Positions 46,494-58,679 are shown, counted from the stretch's first letter. The stretch is 64,000 nt of DNA from Melitaea cinxia (GCF_905220565.1 NC_059419.1:3472001-3536000); one strand, 5' to 3'. Translations and numbers: made by a program. The notes: generated by a model from the sequence alone, not told the origin.

Positions 46494-46516
46494 GTGCTAT
46501 CTGGTCCAGATAGCAC
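46494..46516. repeat. 23-bp near-perfect palindrome
   Basis: GTGCTATCTGG and its exact reverse complement flank one central T. It could form a tight hairpin or bind a dimeric factor. No repeat family is attached. Confidence 0.8.
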
Positions 46517-46599
46517 GCAGGCTGTATTAGGCATGTGGCCAAACTGCACTGTTACGGAGTTAATACTAAACTGTAGCGTCGGAAGAAAAAATATGTCTT

Positions 46600-46885
46600 T
46601 TTTATACAACTAGGTCGGCAAACAAACCTACGGCTCACCTGGTGGTAAGCGATTACCGTAGCCTATGAACGCCTGCAATACCACAAGCATTGCAAGCGCT
46701 TTGCTGACCCTACCCCAAAATACTCAAGAGCTTTGGAACACTGAACAACAACCTGAGAGCGTTATTATTTAGCTGTGATCTTCTTTAAGTTCGAGGTACT
46801 TCCCCAGTAGGGCTGCTCCAAATTTTAAGCATTATTAGCATTATAAATTATTAGCATTTGCTGTGCCCTCAGTTTCAGTCCGCAG
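46600..46885 (-). repeat. Rep-B, near full-length
   Basis: On the plus strand: 'ctaggtcggcaaacaaacctacggctcacctgg', 'gattaccgtagcctatgaacgcctgcaat', 'gcaagcgctttgctgaccc', 'attatttagctgtgatctt', 'aggtacttccccagtagggctgctcc', 'gctgtgccctcagtttc'. A small insertion lies near the 5' end. Confidence 0.75.
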
Positions 46886-48224
46886 TTAAACTTGACCAAA
46901 ACTTGTAAAGCTGGCCCTGGAAAAAGTGTTTTTCTTTCATTAAGTGTTGTATATGATTAGAAAAATTATTTAAGTTTGGGTTTATGTGTACTTTCAAAAA
47001 CACATAGGTTATAATAAGTATTAAGTACGTAAGTTATTATGTAGATATCATTATTTTATGGAGATATCATTTATATACCTCAATGATTAACCTGTGTTTT
47101 TGTAGTTTTAATTTTCATTAATGGAACTTATTGATTTACAACAAAGTTCTTACTACAGAGTTCCTTAATTCTATAGAAAAGTACACGTTCCATGAGTCTC
47201 TTTAAATATGTCTCACTTTATTCCAAAAAATAATTTGTTCTGACAATAATAAAAATTAAAAAAAAAAAAACAAAAAAGCAATAACGTCTCACGTTTCAGA
47301 TTAAATTTGTGAAAAAATTATGTTTAAAGATCGAGTTGCTCACAAACAAATTTAGTAAAAGAAAAACAGACGCGGCAGAAATTTTCAGTACAATTCAGTA
47401 TTCAATTAAATGGAATAATTAGATTTGTAAACTTTCTACACAATAAGTAATTCTGACAAAAAGTCTATGGACAAGATGAAATACACAAAAAAAAAAAATT
47501 GCTTAATGTGGGGACAATCAAGTCGATTCAACCGATGTTTTAATTTAATGATGATATTTTTAGGTGTTATCTGATAGAATTTATCTGTTATCAGTCATTA
47601 TTGAATAACATAAGATCTTTTATTTTGTATATTTTCGTTATTTATGTTAACTTCTTCGAAAGTATAAGGGATATTTTATGGAAACCTACACCTCTCTCAA
47701 CTTCTTAAAATAAAGTTATATTTGGCTAAACTTAGCTTGATTTACTAGTTCATCGATATAGTTAGTCCCGCAACTACAGAGTTGATCAAGAGAGATCAAG
47801 ATCAAGAGACGAGGGGGACTAATTAGTCCTTATAATTTCAAAGTTCTTTTATTTTTGTTCTTGAACTAAAGTACTTGAAGTGCTTGGATCAGTAAAACAA
47901 GCTGTAATGATTTTCTTCTTATCGAAGTCTTATTATTTTTATATTATAATAAATTTACGAAAATACTGTTGAAGACATTGTAGGTCTTGAATAAAAATAT
48001 CGTCAAAATATGATTAATCCTGTAAAATTAAAAAGTTAAGTTTTTGGAAATCGAAATGGATTCAAAAATATGTTTTAGGGTGTTGACAGGATGATATTCA
48101 TTTTTTTTTTGCAAATGTTCTTAAGTTATTAGAGCAGTTAAGTAGACTATAATAGTATTTTTTTTTTATTTACCATATTTACGAAGCTGTAAAAGGGCTT
48201 AAATAATTTTTAGGCTTAAATAAA
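46886..48224. other. AT-rich stretch, nothing identified
   Basis: Short A/T homopolymers are common (47256, 47487, 48101, 48159). No gene or repeat is supported. Confidence 0.4.
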
Positions 48225-48227
48225 TAA

Positions 48228-48627
48228 TTGTGTTTGCAGGCAAACGAAAAAAAACCGACTTCAGTTATATCGACAAGTAATACAACGTAGGTAGACGGAA
48301 AAATTAGTCAAGTAAATATGCATTATCAAAAATTACTCCAAAAGTTGTAATCAGATCTCGATGAAATTTAAATGTGACCACATGATAAACATCGGCTTTC
48401 GATTAAATTAAAAATTATCAAAATCGGTACTCCTAGTAAAAAGCTATGCGGATTTTGGCGTTTCCCTCGATTTCTCTGGGATCCCATCATCAGCTCTTGG
48501 TTTTTTTATCATGGATACACCAAGGATATCTCCTTTCCAACAAAAAAGAATTATCAAAATCGGAACATTTAAATATATATATATATATATACAGTCGAAT
48601 TGAGTAACTTCTTCCTTTTTTTGAAGT
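48228..48627. mobile_element. Rep-C element, opposite orientation to the 12.9-kb copy
   Basis: It begins with the outer hairpin (tgtttgcaggcaaacg), then ACCGACTTC, 'tatatcgacaagtaatacaacg', 'agatctcgatgaaatttaaatgtgacc', 'gggatcccatcatcagctc' and 'ggatatctcctttccaac'. It ends with 'gtcgaattgag' and GAAGTCAGTT at 48622-48631. It has one module where the 12.9-kb copy has two. A (TA)n run sits near the end. Confidence 0.7.
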
Positions 48628-48639
48628 CAGTTAAAAAAG

Positions 48640-50638
48640 AGTTTTCAACCTTTTTTCAGTATTTTCACAGGCTATAAATCATAACGTTATGCATACGTAT
48701 TAAAACAACCACCGTACCACCAGCAACCGTAAAAATCACACAATTAAATGCAATATTGAAAAATAATTTTGACACCACAACCAAACTATGACCTATTAGA
48801 AAATTATACCTTTTTTTATTTCGTATTTGAATAGAAATGTTTCTGTTGACGTTACCGACTTTATTTGGTTACTGTCCGAATATGCTTTTTGAGATACGCA
48901 CACGGTCGAGTTGATACTGTTGCCCTCTATTTTTATCTATTCCATATCAAATATGTAATTTTTTTATTTAAACTTTTTGTTTTGCACTCAGTATAATAGA
49001 ACCTATTTTCTATTTTTATTATAATAAGATCGTATTTGCTTAGTGTTAACATTTTTATAAACAGAAATATGCCTAAAGATGATGATGAAGATGATAATAT
49101 GCATAGATAACTATGCAAAAAAAAATTGGAAAGAAAAATGAAAAAAATATTACATACAAATAAATTAATAATTATATTTAATTAAAAAATTCATTTCTAC
49201 GTAAAAAATATTTACGAAAACTTAAATGTCGGGTGTTTTATGACTGTAATGAATTCGAAAACCTTGTTATTATTTATCTGTCTGTCAGTTTGGTGGTTAC
49301 GGCAAACAAAATTACATACATGAGAACCTCCTCGTTTTTTGAAGTCGGATGAAAAGGATAAATAAAATACCAATTGTGTATAGTATTGGCTTCCTACAAA
49401 ATAATATAAATATATCTATATCGAACCACCCATATTATTATGGGTGTTATGGTTGAAATAAGGAAACGGGGTCAAGTCAACTTTGCATGCTGAGTGTAGA
49501 ATGGAATTTGGGTTGGGATGCGCGGTCGGAGTACGATCGTTGACTCTTGAGACGTGAGGGGTTCAACATTCGTGGCGAAAAACTTACGATATAGAGAGTG
49601 ATAAAATAGTGATCACTAACGTACCCACTCGACTTTGCATGCATGCGATTTCCTAAAGAAATAAAATGAAAATTTGATAACAAAAAAATCAACTACAGAT
49701 TTGTTTCTCTTCTCAAAACTACTTATATAATCAACATCATAAATAAATTAAAAATGAAATCAATTATCTTATAAACTATATTTATAAACTTTAATTGTAT
49801 TAAATTAATTTAAATTATTATATATTTACATAAATGTCAAAGACAATGAAAACAAGATTACATTTTTTGTAAAGTCTATCTGTCAAATAACTGTCATTAT
49901 ACCACAGATACACGAAGCTTTATGTCAAACGTCTCTTGAGCCCTTTGTCATCCATAACCCTCCACTACATACGAATCTACATGACAATATGGTGCCAGCT
50001 AAGCAAGTTTTATTTCTAAAGAATTGTATTTGAATATAACATCTTGTGTTATTATGTGTTATCAAGACAGACGTTACTCTTTAAGCGGTTGAAGTGTTGA
50101 ATTTTATTTTTCATAATATCTCTCTAAGAGCGCTTCTAAGCTTTTTTTTAAGTGAATGTACTTATTTTTTTATAACCTTGCTCCAATTGTGTATATAAAT
50201 AACTTGTTTGTGTTTAATTTTTTTTGTGCATAGTAAATAAGCGTTAAATTAAATAATAAATAAACATTTAATACTCTATTAAAATTGTTTTTATTTTCTC
50301 GCTAAACAGTTTACGGATACATATACTTATTTAACATATGATTGAATTAAATCAGTAAATTGTATAATGCCTTCACTACAAACATAAATTATTAATCCGT
50401 TATATATTCTAACACAAATAATAATACGTTAATCTACATGGTAATTATTCAGAATACTGTAACTAATTTAGTTATGTGTACATAATTTAATTATGTTTAT
50501 TATAAAGCGTAAAATTAATTCCAAACAGTATTATAATAGATTTCAAGTGTCTGATAAAGTTATCTGACGTTTAATGGTAGCTAACTAACGGTGGTAATTT
50601 TACTTTTAACTATAATTAATTAAGACACATAATTTTCA
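48640..50638. other. AT-rich stretch with minor items
   Basis: 49325-49347 is a Rep-C end scrap (acctcctcgttttttgaagtcgg). 49480-49640 is GC-richer, with 'actttgcatgc' at both ends. Otherwise nothing is supported. Confidence 0.4.
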
Positions 50639-50648
50639 TTTTTAAAAT

Positions 50649-50670
50649 ACATATACATACATACATATAA
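50649..50670 (-). repeat. (TATG)n tail of the intact LINE
   Basis: On the minus strand the element ends in tandem TATG/CATA units straight after its stop codon. Short simple-repeat tails are typical of RTE-like LINEs. Confidence 0.7.
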
Positions 50671-52227
50671 TCACGCCTCTTTCCCGTAGGGGTAGGCAGA
50701 GACCACTTCTTTCCACTTGCTACGATCCTTACATACTTGTTTCGCTTTATCCACTTTCATTATTCCCTTCATACATGCTCGTCGGTTTAGGGTACTCTTG
50801 ACCTGGCCTTTTTTCAAGACGTCCCCGATTTGGTCTTGAAATGTCCGCCTAGGTCTACCCCTTCCAACACTTCCACTCACACTCGCCTTATACACTTTTT
50901 TCGTCAGTCGTTCTTCATTCATTCTCTCGACATGACCAAACCATCTCAGCATACCTTTCTCAATTTTTGTCACTACATCTTCTTTCAGACCACACCGTTT
51001 CTTTATCTCACTATTTCTCATCCTGTCACTCAGTTTAACTCCTATCATGCTTCTTAACGCTCTCATCTCAACTGCATTTATTCTGCTTTCATGTCTCTTC
51101 TGCCATACCCAACTTTCACTTCCGTACATGAGTGTCGGAAGCAACACCCCCTCATGCACAGCCAAACGAGCCTTTTTAGACACCTTCCGACTGCTCATAA
51201 AGGAGTTCAAAGCTCCGTTCACCATGTTTCCTGCATTCACTCTTCTTTCAATATCACTCTCACACTTTCCATCTCTTGTAAACTTCGAACCCAGATACAC
51301 AAACTCATTCACCTGTTCAATTTGTTCATCTCCAATCACGATATTACAGTCTGTCACTACCTCATCTCTTTCAAACACCATCACTTTCGTCTTCTTTACA
51401 TTCATCTTCATTCCCTTTCTAACAAAAGCTCCACTCATAGCAGTTACCATCTCCTGCAACTCCTCGGCCGATGACGCAAGTAATACTTGGTCATCAGCAT
51501 AGAGAAGACATTTGACGAGTAACTCACCCATTCTCAACCCACTTTCATTCTCTTTTAACTCTGTCAAGCAATTGTCCATGAACAAGTTAAACAGCCACGG
51601 TGACGCTACACATCCCTGTCTAACACCTTTTTCGATATTAAACCATTCAGTGTATGCCCCGTTTATCCTCACACAAGCACTAGAATCCCTATAAAGAGAT
51701 TGTAGTGCTCGCATGAGTGCGCCGCTCACACCGTACACGGACAATGCTGACCACAATTCATTCCTCACCACTCTATCATAGGCCTTTTCCAGATCCACGA
51801 ACGCGCAATAGACCTTTTTGTTTTTTGCTAAAAACTTTTCGGCTATGCACCGCAAGGAAAAGACCTGATCCGTACATCCCATTCCCTTTCTAAATCCCGC
51901 TTGTGCATCCCATACTTTTTCATCTGTTTCATTCACAACCCTTTCAATCAACACTTTCGCATACAATTTACCGACGACGCTGAGAAGGCTTATACCGCGG
52001 TAATTTATGCAGTCCTGCCGTGACCCTTTTCCCTTATACAACGGCACGATTACGGCTTTGCACCAGTCTTCCGGTACTTGCCCATTTCGCCAGCACAAAT
52101 TGAAAAGGCAGTACAGCTGGCTAGCCACTATACCCTGTCCAGCCCTCAGCATCTCGACGGTGATCCTGTCATACCCTGCAGCCTTACCTAATCTCATACT
52201 TTTCAGCGCTTTCACTATTTCATCCAT
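50671..52227 (-). CDS. Non-LTR retrotransposon reverse transcriptase, 5'-truncated but uninterrupted
   Basis: A 518-codon frame carries an almost complete RT domain plus C-terminal region. Motif 1 GKAAGYDRITVEMLR (14-28); NYRGISLLSVVGKLYAKVL (75-93); QAGFRKGMGC (109-118); motif A FVDLEKAYD (143-151) with catalytic Asp145; motif B GVRQGCVASP (201-210); motif C YADD (243-246); FVYLGSKFT (309-317). The C-terminal region has YGSESWVWQKRHE, LRWFGHVERM and GRGRPRRTFQD. Catalytic residues are all present. The frame continues upstream of the first Met (SINVDESEIS) to about 52260, so the N-terminal endonuclease has been lost by 5' truncation. TTTTTAAAAT at 50639-50648 and 52271-52280 may be the TSD. 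Clade is RTE-like or close to it. It looks young, but cannot mobilise itself without the endonuclease. Confidence 0.9.
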   Translation of the reverse strand: MDEIVKALKSMRLGKAAGYDRITVEMLRAGQGIVASQLYCLFNLCWRNGQVPEDWCKAVIVPLYKGKGSRQDCINYRGISLLSVVGKLYAKVLIERVVNETDEKVWDAQAGFRKGMGCTDQVFSLRCIAEKFLAKNKKVYCAFVDLEKAYDRVVRNELWSALSVYGVSGALMRALQSLYRDSSACVRINGAYTEWFNIEKGVRQGCVASPWLFNLFMDNCLTELKENESGLRMGELLVKCLLYADDQVLLASSAEELQEMVTAMSGAFVRKGMKMNVKKTKVMVFERDEVVTDCNIVIGDEQIEQVNEFVYLGSKFTRDGKCESDIERRVNAGNMVNGALNSFMSSRKVSKKARLAVHEGVLLPTLMYGSESWVWQKRHESRINAVEMRALRSMIGVKLSDRMRNSEIKKRCGLKEDVVTKIEKGMLRWFGHVERMNEERLTKKVYKASVSGSVGRGRPRRTFQDQIGDVLKKGQVKSTLNRRACMKGIMKVDKAKQVCKDRSKWKEVVSAYPYGKEA

Positions 52228-52280
52228 GCTTATCTCACTTTCATCGACATTTATACTACTTTTTTTAAAATTTTTAAAAT

Positions 52281-53900
52281 GACGGTTGAAAAGTCCTTTT
52301 GAAACCTATTTGAATAAAGTAATGTTTGATTTTAATAGCTAAAAGTTTATTACAACATATTTTAATCTCTACTTTACTTTATTTTTATTTATTTTATATT
52401 ATATTTTATTTATTTATTTTTTGTAGCTGATGTCATTTTATTTTTCAAAATGGCTGCCTATAATCTTCTAATGTTTGTACTTATTAGTGTACATTTCAAA
52501 CTCACGCATCATTTGTATCGAATCGAACTACTCAATTTGAATTTCGAATCAATTGGTAGAATACTCCGAAATTTCGAATAATTACAAATTTAACGATATC
52601 TTACTGCAGGCGAATTGTGTCAAAGATATTCGAACGATAAAAATTCTTCTTCATTGTTTTTGTTTTGTATTTGTTTTTCTTTTGCGTAAACAAATTTAAT
52701 AATTAACAGGACAAATAAGTAAGTGATTTTGGGAGTTCTTTCATTCATTTAGAGAAATACATATACCAACTTTGGTTTGTGGAATGATATAAATCCTACA
52801 TAAATGTTTTGTACTTTTTTTTACCCGACTATGATAAAACTGTTTTTAATATGTATGCTCAAGTGTTAATATTCTGTTTTCTGTTTTTTTTTTTTTTTTT
52901 TTTTTTTGTAACTATTAAAAAATTAAATTTATCTATATATTTATCCTGATAATCGTATCGATGTTAGTGTTTGTTGTGTTCTTATGTTCTGATATGATTG
53001 TTGATATCGACTTGGTTAATACAAAATTACAAACACAGTGGCAAAATATTAAGGTACAAATGTAGTTTAAATTATTATAGTTATAAGAAATATAAAAAGA
53101 GACGTTGAAATAATATAGAAAATTTGATATTAAAAACAGAAACTTTTTAATAACCAGTCATTTGTATACACATACTATACTTTCTTATATAATTACTTAT
53201 TGTCCGCCATGAGAACTCGACCTGTTTGTCCCGTGCATAATTATACCAGTTGACTGTCAATACAGCAGTGTAGTCACTTAAATGTACTATGAAAAGCAGA
53301 AATGACACTCCCCCTTATTAGTTTTAACCTATAAGTAATATTTGCCTCTTCTTTCTTTAGGTTCAATATAAATGTGCCTAATTTACAAGTAATTTGAACA
53401 ATAAGAATGTAAGTTTGAAAATTTAATCCTTCAAAGGAATAAAGCAGGAATTAAAACTTAAAATTTAATTGGTTTAAAAATTAGATACATAAAAATCTAG
53501 ATTAAAATTCTTGATCAAAAATAGTTTTATATCCAGTCATAATATAGGCCGTAAAACATAACGTTATGTTTCATAAAATAAGCAGTGATTAAAGTCAAAC
53601 AACATGACATCATGACTTGAGCAGTAAGCCAGTAAAATCATCAATAAGTTATCTGATAGAAGAACTTTGTAATTTCTCATACAATGTATAATAAAACAGT
53701 TTAATTGTAAGTGTTAATTTCATGCTTGTAATAAAGAGGATCGGAACAATGTGAGTGACACTGTTATTAAAAAATAATGATAAGGTAATACAATAGCAAT
53801 CAAATTCGACACAGAGAGTTAATTTGTCAAGGCATTGACGTGTAAGGGCGGCTGCAGACAAGGCGGATACTAGCAAGAATAAAATATTATTATTGATGTA
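52281..53900. other. AT-rich stretch
   Basis: It holds a run of about 24 T at 52884-52907. The minus frame at 53649-53933 (94 codons) has no recognised domain. 53210-53300 is slightly GC-richer. No gene is supported. Confidence 0.4.
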
Positions 53901-53904
53901 GAGT

Positions 53905-54105
53905 AGGGTCGTTAAAGTGAGCAGGTACCTCAACCTTCAAAATCACATTAGACATCACAGCTAAATAAAACTGGCTTTCAATTAGTGTTGTGGTCTTGTT
54001 GTGAGTAAGAAGATTTAAGGTCCCGGGGAAGGTTGGAGAAAGGGTTGGCAACGCGCTTGTTATACTTCTGATGTTGCAGGCATCTATAGGCTACGCTATA
54101 CTATA
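53905..54105 (+). repeat. Rep-B, 5'-incomplete
   Basis: 'gcaggtacctcaaccttc', 'acatcacagctaaataaaact', 'gtgttgtggtcttgttgtgag', 'caacgcgcttgttatacttctgatgttgcaggc' and 'tctataggctac'. Confidence 0.65.
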
Positions 54106-54279
54106 GTAATAAAAAATATTATTATATTATTCATTGATCATACTTTTCAAAACAAAACCACAAAAAAATAAATATTATACGTATATTAATACTATTTAGA
54201 TTATTTATGTATGGATATTTGTACTTATATGTGTATTTGTATAAATTAATGAATCTATCATACACTATTTTTATTCATC

Positions 54280-54463
54280 CTTAAGAATATTGTACACTTC
54301 CTATCCGTCACTACTATATCATGTCCTGTGCCCAAAGGTTATCTGGAAGAAATCGCTCTTCAGCGATAAGATCGCCTTTGTACATCTTTTTTTTTTGTAA
54401 TTGCTACTGTTTGTTTATATTTTGGTGTACAATAAAGAATATCTTATTATTATTATTATTAAC
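54280..54463 (+). mobile_element. LINE 3' UTR end with (TTA)n tail
   Basis: 'cccaaaggttatctggaagaaatcgc' and 'agcgataagatcgcctttgtacat', then an AATAAA at 54431-54436 and a TTA run at 54444-54461. I recognise this as the end of a common lepidopteran LINE (CR1/jockey group). No coding sequence is left upstream. Confidence 0.6.
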
Positions 54464-55303
54464 GAATATTTTCGTTTCAAACGCTCGCTTGTAAACCGAC
54501 TTATCGCCTAGAGCCGCCCCATTGTTTTATGGCGTTACCCAGTCGTCGGACAGGATATGAATCATTAAAGGTTTCCTGTGGATTGAAGATGACGGCGAAA
54601 TGGACGTAACAAGTGCTTTCATGTCGTAACTTCAATTACATTTTATTAGCGCGATTAAAGTAAATCGGAATAATAAAAATAGAAATTCGATGCTTTCAAG
54701 AATAGTATGGTCTTTGTTAACCGACTTTGTAAATGACGGTTGTATGTTTGTTCCACCTCGTGTATAATGTATACACTATATGTATTTGTTGTCTTTCAAA
54801 AATAATTTAATAGATTTGGGAAGAATTTTCATTATCAACTATATATTAAATAAGTAAACGAAAAATAATTATACATGCCGCTTGTAACTTTATATCTCTA
54901 TAAAATTTAATATAATTCGAATATAATTTGAATATTTCAGTAATCAAATATTAAAATTCCTCGCAAAAACTATGAAATATCCGTAACTTAAAATCTAAAG
55001 TACTGTGAAATATATTGAATATAGAAATATGTTTTATATCCTAATAGCTGACGCTTCGACGATTTTTATTTTCGTGAATGTTACGATTTCTTTTAATTTT
55101 CTTTTATACAAACATAGTCCCGACCAAAATAAACTGTAGGTTATGCATGTATCTACATATATTTTGGCGATTCGTTTTTATTTTGTGTAAAACACATTTT
55201 TCTATAGACTAAACACTCATAAAAATATTTAAGGTAAGAACCATATAATTTTGTAAAACTCAAATTTTTATTAAGAAAGAGTTATGCATAATAATAATGA
55301 AGT
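54464..55303. other. AT-rich stretch, nothing firm
   Basis: 54480-54620 is somewhat GC-richer (gagccgccccattg...cggacagg). 54719-54780 starts 'aaccgacttt', perhaps a Rep-C scrap. Confidence 0.35.
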
Positions 55304-55313
55304 TTAAATGATT

Positions 55314-55647
55314 GCGTGAACTCATGTGTTTTGCCCATAGTCACCACGCTGGGCAGGCGGGTTGGTGACCGCAGTGCTGGCTTTGTCGCACCGAAGACGC
55401 TGCTGCCCGTCTTCGGCCTGTGTATTTCAAAGCTAGCAGTTGGGTGGTTATCCCGCCACCGGTCGGCTTTTTAAGTTCCAATATGGTAGTGGAACTGTGT
55501 TATCCCTTAGTCACCTCTTACGACACCCACGGGAAGAGAGGGGGTGGCTAAATTCTTTAGTACCGTAGCCACACAGTACACACGCTATTTTTGGCGTAAA
55601 TTTATGGAGGCCTATGTCCAGCAGTGGACTGTGATAGGCTGTAATGA
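55314..55647 (+). mobile_element. R-short with inverted 5' part (twin priming)
   Basis: The 3' end (55582-55647: 'tttttggcgtaaatttatggagg', 'cctatgtccagcagtggactgtgatagg') is in plus orientation. The rest of the element (about 55314-55581: 'gcccatagtcaccacgctgggcagg', 'ttatcccgccaccggtcggc', 'acccacgggaagagaggggg') is reversed. The TSD TTAAATGATT is exact at 55304-55313 and 55648-55657, so the whole mosaic entered as one event. Confidence 0.9.
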
Positions 55648-55664
55648 TTAAATGATTATTTGAA

Positions 55665-55840
55665 CGATTCAGCCCGTAACATCCCACTGCGGGGGATAAG
55701 GCTCTTTCTCCATTTAGAAAAAGGATTGGAGTTTAATCCACAACGCTGCTCAGATATACTACCTATAGGTATCGATCGCTATCAGGTATTTAAGATAACA
55801 ACCGGGACTGACAGCTTGAACCACGAGTTGGAGGATATTA
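55665..55840 (-). mobile_element. SINE-1, 3' half
   Basis: On the plus strand: 'cagcccgtaacatcccactgcg', 'taaggctctttctcc', 'gtttaatccacaacgctgc', 'gatcgctatcagg', 'aacaaccgggactgacagc', the reverse of the SINE-1 3' half. It lies immediately next to the R-short copy. Confidence 0.75.
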
Positions 55841-56185
55841 TTACTTATTACAAAAAATAATTTTTAAAAATCCATTATTGAAACAAAAGTAAATAATTTC
55901 ATATTAAAAATGACACAAAAAACGCGTAATACGCAAATAGAAAGAACAAAGAATGTGGTCGCAATGAAAAACGGCATTTAAAATTGCGTTTAATCATAAG
56001 TTATATTTTTTAAAAATTCGCCGAGTCTTTCATATGTTACGAAATAAAATGTTGCATATTTTGCAAAGCAAATAACTCCAGAAGTAGATACTCGAATCAT
56101 AAATGCAAGTCCTGGGGTATTTTATGAAACCGTGTGTAGAGTGGAAGCGGTAGCGAGAGCGACAATTGTAATATTTTTAATTTAT
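55841..56185. other. Unassigned AT-rich stretch
   Basis: Nothing is supported. Confidence 0.4.
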
Positions 56186-56189
56186 TTTA

Positions 56190-56385
56190 GGGCAAGTCAC
56201 ATCACTGCCTTACTCCAAATTTAGACCAGAACCACAACCTTACAGAAGATCGTAACCACATAAATTCTCAACTGGTACTACGTTTTGTGGTGGGAAAGGT
56301 AGATAGAGTTCCGAGTAGAGGTACCCTACCGGTCGGCAATGTGCTTGTGATAATCCTGGCTAGCAGAATATAGCTGCGTTAATCT
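56190..56385 (+). repeat. Rep-B, decayed copy
   Basis: 'agggcaagtcacatcactg', 'accacaaccttacagaagatcgtaacc', 'cggtcggcaatgtgcttgtgat' and 'gcgttaatc' follow Rep-B order with many substitutions. Confidence 0.5.
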
Positions 56386-57529
56386 AATAAATACCTGTAA
56401 AATCGGAGTCTTTGATCAGCCACATACCAAGATATATTGCATACAGTTAAATAATTTTGGTCTAGTAATATAAGAAGTACAAAAACAATTTAACTATCAA
56501 TGCTTTCTATTTATTCTTACAAACTTTGGCGCTTGGAACAAAATAATATTAGTTAGTTAGTTACTGACTTTTTCTATAGAGTTTAATATTTAAAAAATTC
56601 TTAGGAACAATGCCATATACATACACTCTATAATTTCGCCACATTTCTTGACGCCATGCTCGAAATAAGAATCTCGTATTAGAATTCAATAATAATTCTT
56701 ACAAATTCTTCATTGTTTTTGGACATAAAAAATAGATCACAGAGTGATATATATATTTTTTTTTTTTTTTGATAATTCACAACTAGTTTTCTATTCATCT
56801 TTACTTTTCTATTTAACTCTTGATTGATTTTATGTAAGAAAAAGCTTAAGTCCTTAAAAGTATCTCCCGCTTTCGCTTCCACTACCTCCTGTAACATGTC
56901 CTAACCGTAATTAAACAAACAACACAAACGTGGGAAAATACGGTTTGACTTATATTATATTTATAACGAAAGATAATTTCATATTCTCGCTGTCACGTCC
57001 ATAACAGCCTATATACTTATTATATATATGTACATTTTATGTATGTGTGTATTCAATAAAATCAATTATTTTGCGTTGTCTGTGTATGAGTTTTCGGGGA
57101 AATAAAAATGATTTATATTTTGTAAATTATAGGCGTTTCACATTGATATAGTGAACACCCTAATAAATGAAACTTCTGTATTGCTTTGCGCAAATTGTTT
57201 TTAAATTTGACTCGGTTAATATTTCGCTTCAAGACGCGACTATTCAAGAAATCTAAAAACGTTACCTACGACATGACCCAATGTTTGCTGTGTACATTTT
57301 ATCAATTTTAATTTTTTACATGTCGACAAATATCTTCGTAAAATGTTTTTTTTTTATATGTAAATAGTACTTAAAAACATTATTTTCACACTGATTGCGT
57401 CCATTTTGAATGTTTCAAAAACTTTAAAGAAGAAGAAGAAGGAGAAAACGAAATCTAGTGTAGCCTATGCCATCCAAAACAATTTTAATGAAGTATCTTT
57501 TCTACGTACATAAATGATGCTGTTATTAC
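56386..57529. other. AT-rich stretch
   Basis: A short GAA run lies at 57428-57441. The minus frame at 56679-56897 (72 codons, Lys-rich) has no domain. No gene is supported. Confidence 0.4.
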
Positions 57530-57670
57530 AGCATATATACCATATCAACTTTTTATTGTTCTATGTCAGCTCATATAGCATATATACCATATCAACTTTT
57601 TATTGTTCTATGTCAGCTCATATAGCACACATACCATGTCAAAATTTCTCTCTGTTCAGTGTCTGTCACT
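57530..57670. repeat. 47-bp tandem repeat, 2 exact units plus a decayed third
   Basis: Units are at 57530-57576 and 57577-57623 (identical as read), with a diverged third at 57624-57670. The two frames that run across (57514-57708, 57683-57991) owe their openness to the repeat and AT bias. Confidence 0.85.
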
Positions 57671-58679
57671 ATCATTTAACGTGTGAAAAGAGACAGATGT
57701 CTAATTGATGCAGTCACTTGCGGTAGTGTCTACAAATTAATACATTTTTTATTTTACCGCATGTCGTCTGCCGATGTCTTTGTTAAAGTTTCACGAAAAA
57801 AAAAAGTAAATGACACACAGTTTACGTTGTACAATATAATTTTGCGTTATTATCTGTTGAATAATTTACTGGTTATGTGTAAAATAAAAAGTTTAATGCT
57901 TTGTACTTGCGTATACTATAGGTACTACACTACATACATGTACTGTTACAACTATTCTTCTACTAAAGATACTTCAAATCAAAAACTATAACTAATAAGT
58001 AATTGACATAATTATATGAGAATGTTTTCCGAAAGATCTTTGCTTTGGGAAGAAAAATACTTAAGAAAAAAAGTCAGCACTTGAAAATAGAACACATTTT
58101 ATAAAATTCGGCTATTTAACTTAAATATTGTCTACATCATCGAGAGCAATTTAAATGAAAATAGAATTTAAAAAATTAAAAATAGAATACATTGATTTAT
58201 TTAAAAATATCAGACTAAAATATATTTTAAAAAAAACTTTGAAAATGGACCTCAAAAAAATGAAAAAAAAAATCGACCAGTTCACTTAACAAGCTTAATA
58301 TACATTTGTTGACCACAATGTTTAGAACAAACCAATATTAAAAAGCGACCATTACCCTCACGCTAGAGCTAACAAAACGGTTATTTGTCTAATATGTAGT
58401 TAAAATTTGACATTTAGTTAGTAATTGGCGGGAAACAGCTGTCGAGCGGTCACGCTGGACGAACCTAATGATCCAATGGCAAGGCATTTAATATTACAAT
58501 TATTATTCTGCGGTCACGTTGTTTGTTTGTATTTTCTTGTGAAAGGGAAGTAATTTTTATTTAGATACATTGCATTAGGTCACAGTCAGAAATGTATATT
58601 TAGTATTAAATAGAGTTCAATAATAATATACTCACTCGTATATTAGTTTTAGGGCCAGTTTTACCAGTTTTGGTCCAGT
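57671..58679. other. AT-rich stretch, nothing identified
   Basis: 58420-58480 is GC-richer (gggaaacagctgtcgagcggtcacgctgg) and could be a regulatory scrap. Otherwise nothing is supported. Confidence 0.35.

Noticed and set aside
51047..51502. Plus-strand frames of 151 and 127 codons opposite the LINE
   Set aside because: They are antisense shadows of the intact reverse transcriptase frame and have no domain.
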